From the NCBI GenBank assembly GCA_030268105.1, contig BSDZ01000010.1:534001-598000 (forward strand): a stretch of DNA of 64,000 bases. Direction: 5' to 3'. This document shows positions 10,081-21,644 of the stretch, one piece after another. The DNA is from Volvox africanus. Its lineage: Eukaryota > Chlorophyta > Chlorophyceae > Chlamydomonadales > Volvocaceae. Position 1 is the first letter of the stretch. Each line of letters opens with the position of its first letter. The notes under the pieces were generated by a model. It searched no databases. It was given only the letters and a program-made list of their open reading frames with translations, and was not told where the DNA came from. A program made the translations under genes and the position numbers.

Positions 10081-11533
10081 CATATATATATGTGTGTAGG
10101 ATAGGGGGGTACATCACCCGTGGCCACTAACCTGGCAGTCCCTACCTTCCCCGGTGTTTCGGGGCACCCTCATCCAGTCTCCCATGCTGACTTCTCCGAA
10201 ATCAGTGGTTTTCCCAGGTTCAGCACCCACCACCAGCATCCAGCGGAATCTGCCGAATCAACTAAGGCGTCAACTCCGCTACTGGTCAGCTCGCAGGTCA
10301 CTTTAATTGGGGTCGTCACCGTCCATCGACATGGGGGCACCCTGCCCTTGACTTTAAGGTCTTTGGCCCGCTCTCGGTCGGGGTAGAATCTGGAACTCCA
10401 GGGGCATATTAGTCGTGCATATTAGTCGTGCATATATATGTATGTATGTGTGTGTGGGATAAGTGTCGTTTTCATTTCTGTATACCATATTTTAAAATGT
10501 TCTTGCCTCATCATCAACTGTTATGCCGTGCATTTATATTGTTAGTGCGTGGTTGAATAATGCCGTACACTCATATTTACCTAAAACCTACAACCACCCA
10601 AGCAACACGTTACACTGCTAGCCCTGACGTAACTACAAAAATACCGACACATTTCTTTGTTGTGTTGGTGGCGTCCCTCATCACTCGTGTATCGGCCTAT
10701 GCAGGTTCCTCATCCACCAATTGGCCACTCTCTATTTGGCGTCTTGCCACAAGTTTTGCAGTATGCGCAGGGATGGCATGGCTGTGGAGTCCATGATGAT
10801 GAATGAAGAATAGTTCATACATTAAATTTATAGATGGTGCCATGTATGCCTTCTGAAGTCTCAGGGTTCAAAACTTGTCTCCTACTCACACATACCTTAA
10901 AATTGCATGCTACCAAAACATTATTAAACCCCTAAACCCTAAGCCCCTTACACCGCTCTTACAATTGAGCGGTGATGAGTTAGCAGGCAGCCCCTAGCTA
11001 CTTGGTCAATGGATCGGTTGTGTATGTAGGACGTCATTATAGTGGCTGCTTATTACAAGCTGGCTGGGACTGGAGCAAGTGTTGTATCTCTGTCCCTAAT
11101 AAACTTGAGGATACTGTTGTATCTCTGTTGTGTCGGCCTACAAAGGCCCGATCGGAAGGATGACCATCTGTGGTCCAGAATCCTTGACACTAGCCGTAGA
11201 TACCCCAGGACACTACAGATACATACTACAAAGAGTGGGATGTGCCGTTGACCCGCAAGATTTTGCCGACTGCTGATATAATGAGCTCTGGTGGTGATGG
11301 CTGAAGCTAGCAAATACATGTTGAAGTTGATTCGGTGAATGGATGAGGATGTAAGAGTTGAGAACCGTAAAGGCCTCTCAAGATGCTGACAGGGTTCTTC
11401 TGCACCTTGATATTGTGCTGGTGTGTGGGCCATAAATGTACGACTACTACTGTAACACTGTTGGAGACTACTTGCTCTGAAAGGAGAAGCACCTTGTGCA
11501 TGTATATGTGTGTGTGTGTGTGTTTATGGCTGG
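10081..11533. other. Unassigned region
   Basis: No gene was recognised with confidence. It holds a duplicated 13-bp GCATATTAGTCGT (about 10,407-10,432), a further telomere-like run (about 10,925-10,945), a hairpin CCGCTC/GAGCGG with an 8-base loop (about 10,953-10,972), a partial copy of the 50-bp dispersed motif (about 11,466) and a GT run (about 11,508-11,523). Open frames at 10,120-10,386 and 10,560-10,796 resemble no family I know. Confidence 0.5.
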
Positions 11534-11710
11534 TGTTGTATTACGGTTTGATTACTGCCTATGTGTAGGTCAATGCAACTCTACAAGGCCATAAGTGAAC
11601 GTAATAAATGCATACTAGTTATGAATATATTTGCATATATTTAGCTAGTTTGATGCCATGCATTGCGACTTGCCACATCGTACTACCAGTTGCATCGCTG
11701 ATAGGCCTGA
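11534..11710 (+). repeat. Truncated LTR fragment, diverged family A-like
   Basis: It starts TGTTGTATTACGGTTTG and keeps the GTAGGTCAATGCAACTCTAC block, matching in order the first 180 bp of the family A LTRs. It is cut at 11,711 by a second LTR that begins TGTTGTATGCC. Confidence 0.7.
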
Positions 11711-12271
11711 TGTTGTATGCCTGTTCGATCACCGTTTACACCGAAGTAAGCTGCAATACATTCGAGCACTACCGAGCATGATATAATCATATTAGCATGA
11801 TATATTCGAGTATATCTAGCTAATCAGGCACGTCGCATTATTATCTACGACATCACGCTGTCAGTCAACATGTTTGACTCGAAGCTGATATCAATGCACG
11901 ATCTATCTATTGGCATAATATATCACGTAGTAATATTTTAAATATTATTACCTCATCCGTGTCATAAACCATACGCATATGCAGGAACGTGATGATCGCA
12001 ATGGTTGGGTCGGCAACCGAATATCGATATTTGGACCTTCGCATATTTGGACCATCTCCAGCCGGATGATGAACATTGCCCGCGGGGTCTGACGGCCGAC
12101 TACCAATCTGTAATCGAAGACTATTGTAAGTTGGATCTTTCCTTGTTGCTGAGTCTTCTGCTGTCATCTTACTCACATTGAATCGCCTTGCTGTTCATAA
12201 GCACGGTGCACACATAGCTAACATCCAGACATGCAGATTCAGTGCATGATCGAAGAAGGAAGGATACAACA
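11711..12271 (+). repeat. LTR, family C, internally deleted (5' LTR)
   Basis: It starts TGTTGTATGCCTG and ends GGAAGGATACAACA. It matches the inverse of 22304-23118 but is about 250 bp shorter, with a deletion near 12,045. It keeps the AT-rich inverted repeat and a CCGAATA/TATTTGG hairpin near 12,017. The sequence after it looks like element leader, so it is read as a 5' LTR. Confidence 0.85.
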
Positions 12272-12869
12272 AATTTGGTAGTGAGACGGTTTGACTCACG
12301 GCTGTCTTATTATCGTTATTGGAGAGTAGATTCTCGCGCGAGCGAGCAGCGGCGAAGGGCATCACGAGATAACCCCATCGAGAAGTCTGTATTGTATCAT
12401 TCTCTTTCCAAACCATTGATATAGTATTTGTCCTTCAATACTAATCATATATTCGCTGCCAGTGAGGTCTTGAATCCGCAGAAGGAGTCCCATCGCCTTC
12501 ATTCACGATATTGTTCTTCCGATAGCTGAACATCTGGCAGAACCAGCTACTAAGGCTACATCAATTCGAGTGCTCCTACACGTTGGTGGGTTACATTACC
12601 ATTCTCGTCGGAATATACGCGTGCGCGAACGGTGCACGGAAGAAACTTTAAGGCATAATCCCATCCCTCTCTACCCTTGCAAGATACTGACTAGAATACA
12701 TGTCGTGTAAACAGTATCATCAGGCTACAGAAGGGAATGAGCGGACTAGTATCAGTATTCTCGGTGGGGAACCTGTGATTGCACCGAACATTAACAATTT
12801 ACATATTCCCCAAGACGATACTCCCCAGTCGAACTACCGTTACCCAGTTCGGGATCCTCCCGAGACACC
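12272..12869 (+). mobile_element. Leader / gag start fragment of family C element
   Basis: This sequence follows the family C LTR with a primer-site-like TGGTAGTGAGACGG at 12,276. A 66-codon frame at 12,700-12,900 could be the start of gag but has no recognisable domain. The fragment is cut at about 12,870, where LTR family B sequence begins. Confidence 0.45.
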
Positions 12870-13090
12870 AATGGCCCACTCCATACAGGTTATGGAGTAA
12901 CCGACAGGTTCGGATGTTTCAGGAAGTCAGTTAGTATTGGTCGTCAACAGCCGAGACCAAATCCACAAATCGAATGCCAGATGGAAACATGAAACAGTTA
13001 ATCTGATAATTAAATTTATTATATCATAAAATAATAAACAGATAATTATTACATCTTAATGAATTACCGAAATGCATTAAGGATACAACA
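12870..13090 (-). repeat. LTR fragment, family B
   Basis: It matches 18,185-18,382 in the same orientation, apart from an extra segment near 13,030-13,055, and ends GGATACAACA. It abuts the integrase coding sequence directly, so the end of integrase, the chromodomain and the polypurine tract of this element are deleted. Its own left half is missing. Confidence 0.85.
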
Positions 13091-15660
13091 CAAACTCAGC
13101 AGCGGTTAGGTAGGTATCCCATGCAGTAAGGGTGCGTCCTGCGAAGTTACGGAGCATATCACCCAGGACACGGTTAACATGCTCTGTTTGCCCATCAGAT
13201 TGGGGGTGGTAGGCGGTGGACAGATTCACCCGCATTCCTACCAGAGTTCCCAGGGCGCCCCATAACTTACTTGCAAATTGAGTGCCGCAATCAGATACCA
13301 CGGCCTTGGGGACCCCATGCAAACGTACCACATTGTCGAAAAATAGACGGGCAGGTGGACCATCTTAGTGAAACGGTCGACCAGGACCAGCACGGCGTCT
13401 TATCCTCCCTCAGTTTTGGGCAGCGCAACAATAAAGTCCATAGAGACGCTTTCCCACAGAGCATCGGGAATAAAGCTCCAGTAACCACGTGCAGCCAGGA
13501 TGCCCAGCAAGAGGGCCGTCATGAAAACGTGAGAGAAGTTCACGACGTAATTAATCATCATCGTTAGGTACGACAATCTGACGGTGGGATCCTTCCGATC
13601 GGATCCATAAGCCATGCTCCTGTACCAAGTGCCCCGTGTTGTTGTGATTTGTGAACCACGGGTCGGCTGCATAAGCCTGTTTCAAGCGCTTGGTAAAATC
13701 GGAGGGCACGAAATTAGGATTTGCCTGAGACCTACTCCGTGTGCTTACCGCCAGAATGGCTGCATGCAGTGAGGGGTGCCTACTGAGAGCATCAGCTATG
13801 TTAAGTGAGCCGCTCAGGTACTCCCAATCAAAGTTAAACCGTGCCAGGTATTCCATCCAGCGGGCCTGGCGTCGGTTAAGGGAGGGCACACCTTGCAGAA
13901 ACATAAGGGGTTTGTGATCAGTCTTAAGGGCAACAGGTCGGCCCTCTAGGTAACATCGCCATTCCTTCAAGGCATGTAGGACGCAAGAAATTCCTGTTCC
14001 CCTGTAGTATAACGGGTTTCAGCCCCTGAAAACTTCTTACTCGTGTATGCAATGGGGCGTCCCTGCTGTAACAGAACTTCCCCCGTCCCATGTATAGATG
14101 CATCAGTTATGACCTCTACATGGAACGGCAATGAGTAGTCAGGGAAGTGCAGGATAATATCATCAGAGATAGCACGCTTCAAAACATCAAAAGCTGCTTG
14201 GCATGGGGGGGGTCCAGGCCTCAGGTGAAGAGAAGGCTCCCTTACATGTGAGGTTTGTTAGCGGTGCAGCAATGACTGAGTAGCGCTATATGAACTTATG
14301 AAAGTAGTTGGTCAGGCCCAAAACCTTACGCAGTTCCTGAAGGTTGGAGGGCACTGGCCAATCCCGAACAACAGCAGTTTTCCGGGGGTCCATCCGTTTG
14401 CCACCCTGAGACACTATATGCCCCAGATACTCCACCTGTGGTTGTGCCCAGTGGCACTTAGAACGCTTAGCATACAGCTGCTCACGCCGCAGAACCTCAA
14501 AGACCAGGCGGAGGTGTTGTATGTGCTCCTCACGGGTCTTTGAAAACACCAGGATATCGTCCAGATAACAGATGACGAATTTGTCGATTTATGGCCTGAA
14601 GATGCGGTCCATGACGGCTTGGAACGTTGCAGGGGCGTTCGTCAGTCCGAAACTAAGGACAGTATATTCAAATGGCCAAACGGTGTATGGAAACCCGTTT
14701 TAGGGATGTCAGATTCTGCTATACAAATCTGATTATACCCCTGCTGGAGGTCAATAGAGCTAAAGAATGCAGAATCTTTTAGCTTATCCAGCAGATCATC
14801 GACACGTGGGAGGGGGTAACGGTTCTTAACCGTTGCAGCATTTAACCCCCTATAATCAATGCACATTCTCAGAGTCCCATCCTTCTTTCCCACAAACAGA
14901 ATAGGGGCGGAGTATGGGGATGTGCTTGGCCGTATCATACCTTTTTTCAGCAGCTCAGTAACCTGTCGTTTGACCTCGTCCAGCTCCAAGGGGCTTAGCC
15001 GATACATGGGGCGGGAAACGGGTACTGCGCCAGGCACCAAAGGTATGGTGTGATCCACAGGCCGCATCGGAGGCTTGCCAGGGACCTCCTGGAATATATC
15101 TGCATATTCCGGTAACAGGGCCTCAAGCTCAGGGTCAGTGGCATCAGCTGGGATAGAAGTTGCATTCAGGTGCAACTTGGGCCGTACTAGTAAAGCATGA
15201 GCCCCCTTGCGAATCATGCGAACTGCTGCTTTCCTGCCAACAACTTCAGGTTCAGTGTGCTGACAGATAGCAGTGGTTGCATAATTAAAGCAAGGCGCAG
15301 GTGTTGTCTGATCTGGTGGCTGTCCGGCAGTGGTAAAGGGTACCTTGCAGACTAGAGTCCCCTTGCGCAGGCGCAAAGACTTAGACTCATAGTCAAGGAC
15401 AGCCCCATACTGTGCTAGGGTGGAAGAACCCAAGATATACATGGCAGCGTCAGTTAGCTCAGGCAACACGTATGGGCGGACATTTAACCTTAAAGGACCT
15501 GCAGATAGACGAAGATTAACCTGTCCCAAGATAGCCTGCTTACCCCCATCAGCAAGGGTAACTTCTGACCAGGAGCATGGGCTAGGTTTCAGGCCAAACT
15601 GCGTAACCACTGATGCAGAAAAAACTGAGGCTCAAACAGATTACAAAAGCCATCAAAGCC
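13091..15660 (-). pseudogene. Decayed gypsy pol (PR-RT-RNase H-part of IN)
   Basis: Read on the minus strand from 15,660 down. The protease remnant ('VTLADGGK' onward) has no intact DSG/DTG active site upstream of it. RT follows with '[11 protein letters not shown]', '[14 protein letters not shown]' and '[10 protein letters not shown]' (about 14,640-15,060), then frameshifts, 'YLGHIVS' (about 14,420), RNase H 'ITDASIHG' (about 14,095) and 'KTDHKPL' (about 13,915). The integrase core has 'SDCGTQFASKLW' and 'TAYHPQSDGQTEH' (13,200-13,300). It stops at 'TAAEFV', where LTR sequence begins. There are at least five frameshifts or stops. The order matches the gag at 15,823-17,188 and the LTR at 17,982-18,382. 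Confidence 0.92.
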
Positions 15661-15822
15661 GGCACGGACAGTTCATGCATCAAAAGAACGTCTCCCTATC
15701 ACCTGCTCCACTTGGTTTAAAACAGAGGGCAAAAGAGCCCGTACTGCACGGCACTTTCCTACCATCCGGCTCACAGCAAGAACCCCAGGAGGTGATCCCT
15801 CTATACCAGCCTGGGCAAGTTC

Positions 15823-17188
15823 CTAGTGGTCCTTACCCTTATTTTTCTCCAACCCCAGCATTGGGCAGGAGTCGACCCTATGCTGGTCGGAACTGCAACG
15901 GAGGCACATCCCATGCTGTTTACGAAAATGGAACTCCCGTCTAGTACATTTGAATGTGGTTAAATACTCCGCCAGGTTCTGCTTAGGCCCCTTCTTCTGC
16001 ACGTGGCCCCCTTTTGGGGCCAAGTGCCCCCCCTGCTGTCCGCCGCCCCTCTTAGACTTACCGGCGCCCATAACCTGCCGCGGCTGATCCTCGTGCCCAG
16101 TGATGCCTGTACGAACGGATGCAGCCCGCGGTTTTTTGGTCGGGGGCAACAGGGTCTCCTCGTCAGGGTCGTCGAAAGCCATGTCCTGTACCGACAGCAT
16201 GTTCAGTTTGGGACGGGCCAGTTTGTCAGATTCCCGTCGGGCCAGTAACCTAAGTTCAGCTCCCAGGGAGAACTGAACCAAGTCTGTATATGACTTAAAG
16301 GTTTTACCCGACAGGTCAGTTGCACAGTCCCCACTAAGGTCGGATGACAGGCCCTGCTGAAACCAAAACACACGCTCACTATCAGACAGGTCCACAATGG
16401 GCGTGACAAGAGCCTCAAAGCGGCTCTGATAGGCAGAGACAGTTTCTCCAGGGCTCATGCGGTATTTGCCAGCATTTAATTTCAGTCATGTGACTGGACC
16501 TGGGGTGCAAAGCGGACAAGCAGTGCTTCTAGCAGTTCCTCAGATGTATAGGAATCCCTTGCGTTAGTCCATTGATCGTGCCATAATCTTGCCGCGCCTT
16601 CAAAGGCAGTGGCCAAGAAAAGACGGCACGTAGAGTCCTGTTGACCCCCACGGGCTGTGGCAAAGTAGTTCCTAACATTACGGACAAAGGCCCGTGTAAG
16701 AGGCGCAGCAACTCGTCCTAAATCAGAAAGCTTAACATCCATAGGGATATTCAGCTTAGGCACTGCGATCGCTATTTTTATCACCTCGTCCTCATGTTCA
16801 GTATGAGGAGGCCCAGGTGGCCTGGAAGAGGTGCCCGCAACAGCAGCACAAATTGTTGCAGCAGTAGCGGGAGCCATCCCAGGAATATCCACGGCACCAG
16901 GTGTCAAATGGTTTGACACTACAGCAGGGCCATGAACATAAAAAGGGGATGGGGCATAAATAGGTGATGTAGGTGCCTCAGGGGATGCTGTGCCACCTTG
17001 CCTGGGAATAGGTGAAGCTGGTTCGGAAGGTCGATACCACCTGCCACAGCAGCATTTGGTGGCTGTGTCAACCTAGAGAGCCATTCCCACCTATTCGCTT
17101 GGCTAGCATTAGCAGCAATCCGGCCAACAAACTGAAAGGTGTTGGCAGCAAGAGCCGAGACAGCATTCGCTAAGTTTGAGGCTTGCAT
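15823..17188 (-). pseudogene. gypsy gag with CCHC zinc knuckle, frameshifted
   Basis: Three minus-strand segments form one gag. The N-terminal part runs 17,188 to about 17,040 ('ANAVSALAANTFQFVGRI'). A frameshift near 17,040 moves into the frame ending near 16,482, which carries the capsid-like gag core ('FVRNVRNYFATA', 'AFEGAARLWHDQW'). A break at about 16,470 then leads to 16,458-15,823. The last part holds a zinc knuckle CLRCSSDQHRVDSC (C-x2-C-x4-H-x4-C), which binds packaged RNA. It is upstream of, and collinear with, the pol at 13,091-15,660. Confidence 0.85.
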
Positions 17189-17439
17189 ATTGTATGCCTG
17201 AAAGCCTAACAGATCGAACTGCGAGTGACTGTTCTGGCGAAAGGCAAAGCAAAGGCAAGGACCAGGGCCTGCCCAACGAATGGATGCCTTCGATGAACTT
17301 CAAAAAATTTGAAGTCCGCGCGTGAAGTTGATTTGCGATGGATCGGAGTGACTGGGCAGAAGTGCCGCTCCGACGGGTCTGAGGTGTTGACACTGCAGAA
17401 GCACTCACGGCGGTTGGAATAAACACAATACCTTTCAAG

Positions 17440-17482
<43 letters not shown>

Positions 17483-17966
17483 GTATTAGTGAAAGCCGAA
17501 GTGAATTCACGAAGTCGACTCCTCGTTGGATTCGATGTGAAGGTACTATCGAACCCGCAACTACACGGATTCCTCAGCAAAACTGCAATACAAGTTCTAG
17601 ATAGAAAGCAGTGTTGCAGAAAGATATTACCTAACAGAGAAGGCAAAATTGTCTAGGTCGCGAGTCACGTTGACCGCGATTGACTTTAACAGAAAGCACA
17701 ACCGAACTCACAGAGAGCAGGTTCTAAGTGTCACTAGACTAATTTCGTGAATATTACAGACCGGTGGTAGCCGCAGCGAAAATGGCGGCGCTCAGCTCCT
17801 CAGGCAATGTCTCCATGTCCAGAGGGATGTCGGCAGAAGGAAGATCGTGGTCGATGTCCATTTATAAAAGGGTAGCTTGAGTGGCTTGAGCAGTTACCAC
17901 AGAAAGACTTGAGAAGGCTTGAAAGATTTCAGCGGAAGACTTGACGAGACGTCCCAGGGAGGAACA
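17189..17966 (-). other. 5' leader of minus-strand gypsy element
   Basis: Lies between primer-binding site and gag. It contains a (TA)n run (17,440-17,476) and a 35-codon open frame on the minus strand (17,754-17,861), starting MDIDHDLP and ending AATTGL. The small frame is acidic then Ala-rich and is preceded by a CTTTTATAAATGG stretch. It could be an upstream ORF or a displaced gag start. Confidence 0.5.
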
Positions 17967-17978
17967 GTCTTGATACCA
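17967..17978 (-). other. Primer-binding site (initiator tRNA-Met type)
   Basis: The minus strand reads TGGTATCAAGAC three bases inside the LTR end, close to the usual TGGTATCAGAGC complementary to initiator tRNA-Met. It sets the element's direction and shows that 17,982-18,382 is its 5' LTR. Confidence 0.8.
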
Positions 17979-17981
17979 GCT

Positions 17982-18382
17982 TGTTGTATATGGTACCCAC
18001 GAAGGGTGGTATCAAAAGATACCGGTTATTGTGCCAGAGCCCGATTAAGTAGAGCCGCCGACTAGGTCGTACTTGAGAGACCATAAGGCCTCGAACCGGG
18101 CGTGACCTTCAGAAGTCACCACTACAACCGGAGATTCAGTGAACCAGGAACCAGGTGTTCCACCATTTACCATTCAGTCGGTAAATGGCCCACTCCATAC
18201 AGGTTATGGAGTAACCGACAGGTTCGGATGTTTCAGGAAGTCGGTTAGCATTGGTCGTCGACAGCCGAGACCAAATCCACAAATCGAATGCCAGATGGGA
18301 ACATGAAACAGTTAATCTGATAATTAAATATATTATATCATAAAATCTTTATGAATTACCGAAATGCATTAAGGATACAACA
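17982..18382 (-). repeat. 5' LTR of minus-strand gypsy element (family B)
   Basis: The 401-bp LTR has inverted termini TGTTGTAT...ATACAACA. Its last 200 bp match 12,870-13,090. It abuts copia coding sequence at 18,383, so this gypsy element sits inside, or next to a breakpoint in, the copia element. Confidence 0.88.
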
Positions 18383-20575
18383 AGTAACACCGTCAAGGGG
18401 CTACAAATTGAGCTCAAGAACGCCTATGTGGTGCCCAAGGCGACAGTACAGCTGATCTCAGCAGGGATCTTTGATGAGCGTGGCCCTACAATTCTGCTGG
18501 GCCATAACAAGGCACTCGTGCAGGATAAGGGGAGAACGATCCTAAGAGCTGACAAGGTGGGACGGCTGTATCCTATCCATCATCACGCAGTACGGCGACC
18601 GACCAGAAAAGGCCGCTCATGCACGGCGGCTGGGTTCGACAAGTCAACCGTTGGAAATCGCTATGAGGATCCCGATGATGAACCTGAGAAGGATGTCGAG
18701 GAGTCTGGCGGCGTTCCGTCGCCAGGGGGCGGCGGAGATACGCTGGTCAACACCGACATGGGCCAGGGAGCTGCTGAAGTGAACCATGGTGCATCCACCA
18801 GCAGCGGCCAGACAGCGGCGCCATAGAGGCACGGAGGCATTCCAGAAGCACAGTTCCCCCGGACGCAAAATACAGAGCAGTCCCGTGGAGGCAATGGTGG
18901 AGACTCAACGAGAGGAGGAGGACCGGTACAGCAGCAGGACCACAACAATGGCGGTACGGATGCAACTATGCAGGAACGTCGCTATCCGCTACGTGCGCGA
19001 AAGCGACTGATTGAATGGAGGCATGAGCCCAACGGAAGGGTCACGTTCGGGCGGATCAATGCTGCAATCGAGGAAGAAGTACCAGAGCCAGCTTCATACC
19101 AGGAGGCCACTGACGGCCCATATTCTGAAGAGTGGAGACGTGCCATGGATGAGGAGATCTCGGGACAGCTCACAAACGGGACCTGGGAGCTAGCAAAACC
19201 ACCGAATGGTGCGCGGATTCTGCCTTGTCGGTGGGTGTATAAGGTCAAACGTGCAGAGGATGGCGAGATTGAGCGCTACAAGGCACGTTTGGTGGCGAAG
19301 GGCTACGAGCAGCGGGCGGGGATTGATTATGGGGAGCTATTTGCTCCAACCTCGCGTTTTGCTTTGCTTCGTATGCTCCTGGGGGTGGCTGTGGCTAAAG
19401 CAATGCCGATCCATCAGCTAGACGTCTCGACAGCTTTCCTGAACGGGGAGCTAGAGGAGGAGCTCTGGATGCAGCAGCCGCATGGTTACGAGTCAGCAGA
19501 TCCAGAGCAGGCGTGCAGGCTTCTACGCTCAATCTACGGGCTGAAACAGGCCCCACGCTGCTGGTATATGAAGCTAGCGGCGGAGCTGGACAAGCTGGGG
19601 TTCAAACCGTCAGTAGCGGACCCAGCACTGTTCATCAAGAGGGACGAGAAGGAGATCGTCTACCTGCTGGTGCACGTGGATGACATCATCATCACCTCAG
19701 AAGATGAGGCACTCATCAGGAGAGTGAAAGCAGCAATCGGACAAGCCTTCAAGATTCGAGATCTTGGAGAGGCAAAAGTTTTCCTGGGTATGGAGATAAG
19801 CCAGGGAGCGCACGGGGAGGTAAAGCTATCGCAGCGACGCTACATTGAGGAGCTGCTGCAGCGGCATCAACTCGTCAACACAAAGCCTCGAACAACTCCA
19901 CTACCTCCTGGTACTAGAGCCCTGCCAGCAGACGACAACAACAAGGAGCTCGTAGACAACACCAAGTACAGGGCGCTTGTCGGCGAATTGAACTACCTGG
20001 CGACGAGTACAAGACCGGATATCGTGCAGGCAATTAGCGTTCTGGCGCGCTTTATGGGCAAGCCATCTAAGGTTCACATGGGCTTGGCTTTGGGGGTGCT
20101 ACGATACCTGGCGGGTACCAAGGACCTCGGACTATGCTTTGACGGAGATGGCGATCTTGCCATGGTGGGCTACAACGATTCCGACTGGGCTGGAGATCCA
20201 GCCACTCGGAGGTCCACAACCGGCTACGTATTCTTGCTAAACGGCGCAGCTATCAGCTGGAACAGCCAATTGCAGCGCACGGCGGCAGCTTCAACAGTTG
20301 AGGCAGAGTACCAGGCCACGGCAGCTGCAGTGCGGGAGGCACTTGGGCTTCGCAAGCTGGCCAGAGACTTGGGTCTGGGGACACAGGCTATTGAGATTAG
20401 AACAGATTTCAAGGGATTGATGAGCCATGGGAACAACCCAATAATGTTGGTTCATTGTAAGCACATCGACGTACAACATCACCTACTGCGGGAACGAGTC
20501 CTGCGGAAGGAAGTTGCCTTGCCTCACTGTTTGACGGAGGATATGGTGGCAGATATGCTAACCAAGGCACTTTGA
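18383..20575 (+). pseudogene. Ty1/copia pol remnant (GAG-pre-integrase, RT, RNase H)
   Basis: One frame runs 18,383-20,575 with a single in-frame TAG at 18,824-18,826. It opens in the GAG-pre-integrase region ('AYVVPKATVQLISAG', 'GRLYPIHHH') but lacks the integrase DDE core, jumping to the pre-RT linker. RT follows with 'RYKARLVAKGYEQ', 'QLDVSTAFLNGEL' (first catalytic Asp), 'SIYGLKQAPRCWY' and the 'LLVHVDDIIIT' active site. The copia RNase H has 'YNDSDWAGDP', 'STTGYVFLL' and 'STVEAEY', ending 'ADMLTKAL'. The domain order and the YGLKQA motif identify Ty1/copia. The 5' end is cut by the gypsy LTR at 18,382. With the integrase core missing it cannot be autonomous. Confidence 0.95.
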
Positions 20576-20737
20576 GAGATAAAATTTAGGAAGTGCATTA
20601 CGGCGATGGGGTTGGCCGAGTAAGCACTCTAAGTTTGTTTGGGGTGAACTCGTTTGGCTTAAGCTTTTCGGTTTCAAGAACCGCCCTGGTTGGAATTATC
20701 TTCTTTCACTTGTTGTTAGGCATGCCTCGAGGGGGCG
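20576..20737 (+). other. copia 3' untranslated region and polypurine tract
   Basis: A non-coding stretch ending in the purine tract CTCGAGGGGGCG just before TGTTATAAAATGG, as expected at a copia 3' LTR boundary. Confidence 0.6.
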
Positions 20738-21060
20738 TGTTATAAAATGGTATATCAGTTGGATATAGCGATCCATACTAGCAACAATCCCACTGTTGTA
20801 GCTGTACTCGGCGGTAAGCTATCAACCCGAGCTCGTACTGTTTGTAGTGCTAGACGTGCAAGTATATGTGCCGACTCCAGAACAAACTATTCGGACTTCT
20901 TTACTATCAGATAATATGTAACTTATACTTTCTCGTAATTACGTCAGGCTTCCTTATGTCTGATAGTCTACGTCTCAATAACTACGTATGCCGGCTTGGT
21001 CCGCGCATCGTCAGGTGTCGCAGTATTGGTAAAGCTGGCAGAGCCACGCTTTTGATACCA
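20738..21060 (+). repeat. copia 3' LTR, right end uncertain
   Basis: It starts TGTTATAAAATGG after the polypurine tract. No second copy is in the window, so the right border is not defined; 21,060 is a guess. At 21,048-21,060 the minus strand reads TGGTATCAAAAGC, which resembles a primer-binding site of another element or is chance. Confidence 0.45.
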
Positions 21061-21146
21061 ATCTCGCGTATTTATCAATTCAGGTTCGCCGCATCGACAA
21101 TAAATGTGCCATAATACAATGGCAGCTGTGTGGCTTCGCGGACTAT

Positions 21147-21344
21147 TCATCCATAAATTGGCACTGTGGTTAGGCCTCCATCAGGCAGTCTCCAGACCAA
21201 ACGCTTGATGATCATTGCCATCACTGTTTTGTCACGACCAATGAGGTCATTGTGTATGATTACCCCACCCTTTTCCGGCTTTAAGCACGCCAGCAGCAAC
21301 CCTTCGTTCTTTCTTGATATCAAGCAAACCTCTCGGTAAAACAT
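21147..21344 (-). pseudogene. Possible SNF2-type helicase fragment
   Basis: A minus-strand frame of 65 codons with 'EGLLLACLKPEKGGVII' followed by 'HNDLIGRDKTVMAMIIKRL'. This resembles motif I of SNF2/Rad54-family ATPases (GGILADDMGLGKTxQxIALI), with the loop changed from DDMGLGKT to NDLIGRDKT. The Walker lysine is present but the glycine pattern is broken. No flanking helicase motifs were found. It may be a decayed host-gene exon or a chance likeness. Confidence 0.35.
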
Positions 21345-21644
21345 GTATATTTGTTATCATGTATGCACAGCTTATTAACCGTCCTAAACTGAATTAGTAA
21401 ATTTGGATAACCCAACCCAGGGGATAACCTCTAACCCGATGGTGGCTAATCCCCGAGTTGTGGGAACGAAAATGCTGGTGCTGGTAGCCACCAGCAGACT
21501 ATTTGGATACCTACATCCTTGCTAGATGGCTTGGCAAGGTGGTTTAGCTTGGTAGGCGGCCTACCTAAATATCTAACCAGGATACATATCTTCTCCCCTC
21601 CCTCTTGCATTCCCTTTCATCATCAACCCCCTGACCCAGCCAGC
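21345..21644. other. Spacer, no gene seen
   Basis: No coding sequence, repeat or RNA gene recognised. The right part is pyrimidine-rich up to the LTR fragment at 21,645. Confidence 0.5.

Noticed and set aside
21048..21060. TGGTATCAAAAGC on the minus strand as a primer-binding site
   Set aside because: No LTR end (CA) lies next to it and no second LTR copy exists, so it is not called as an element.
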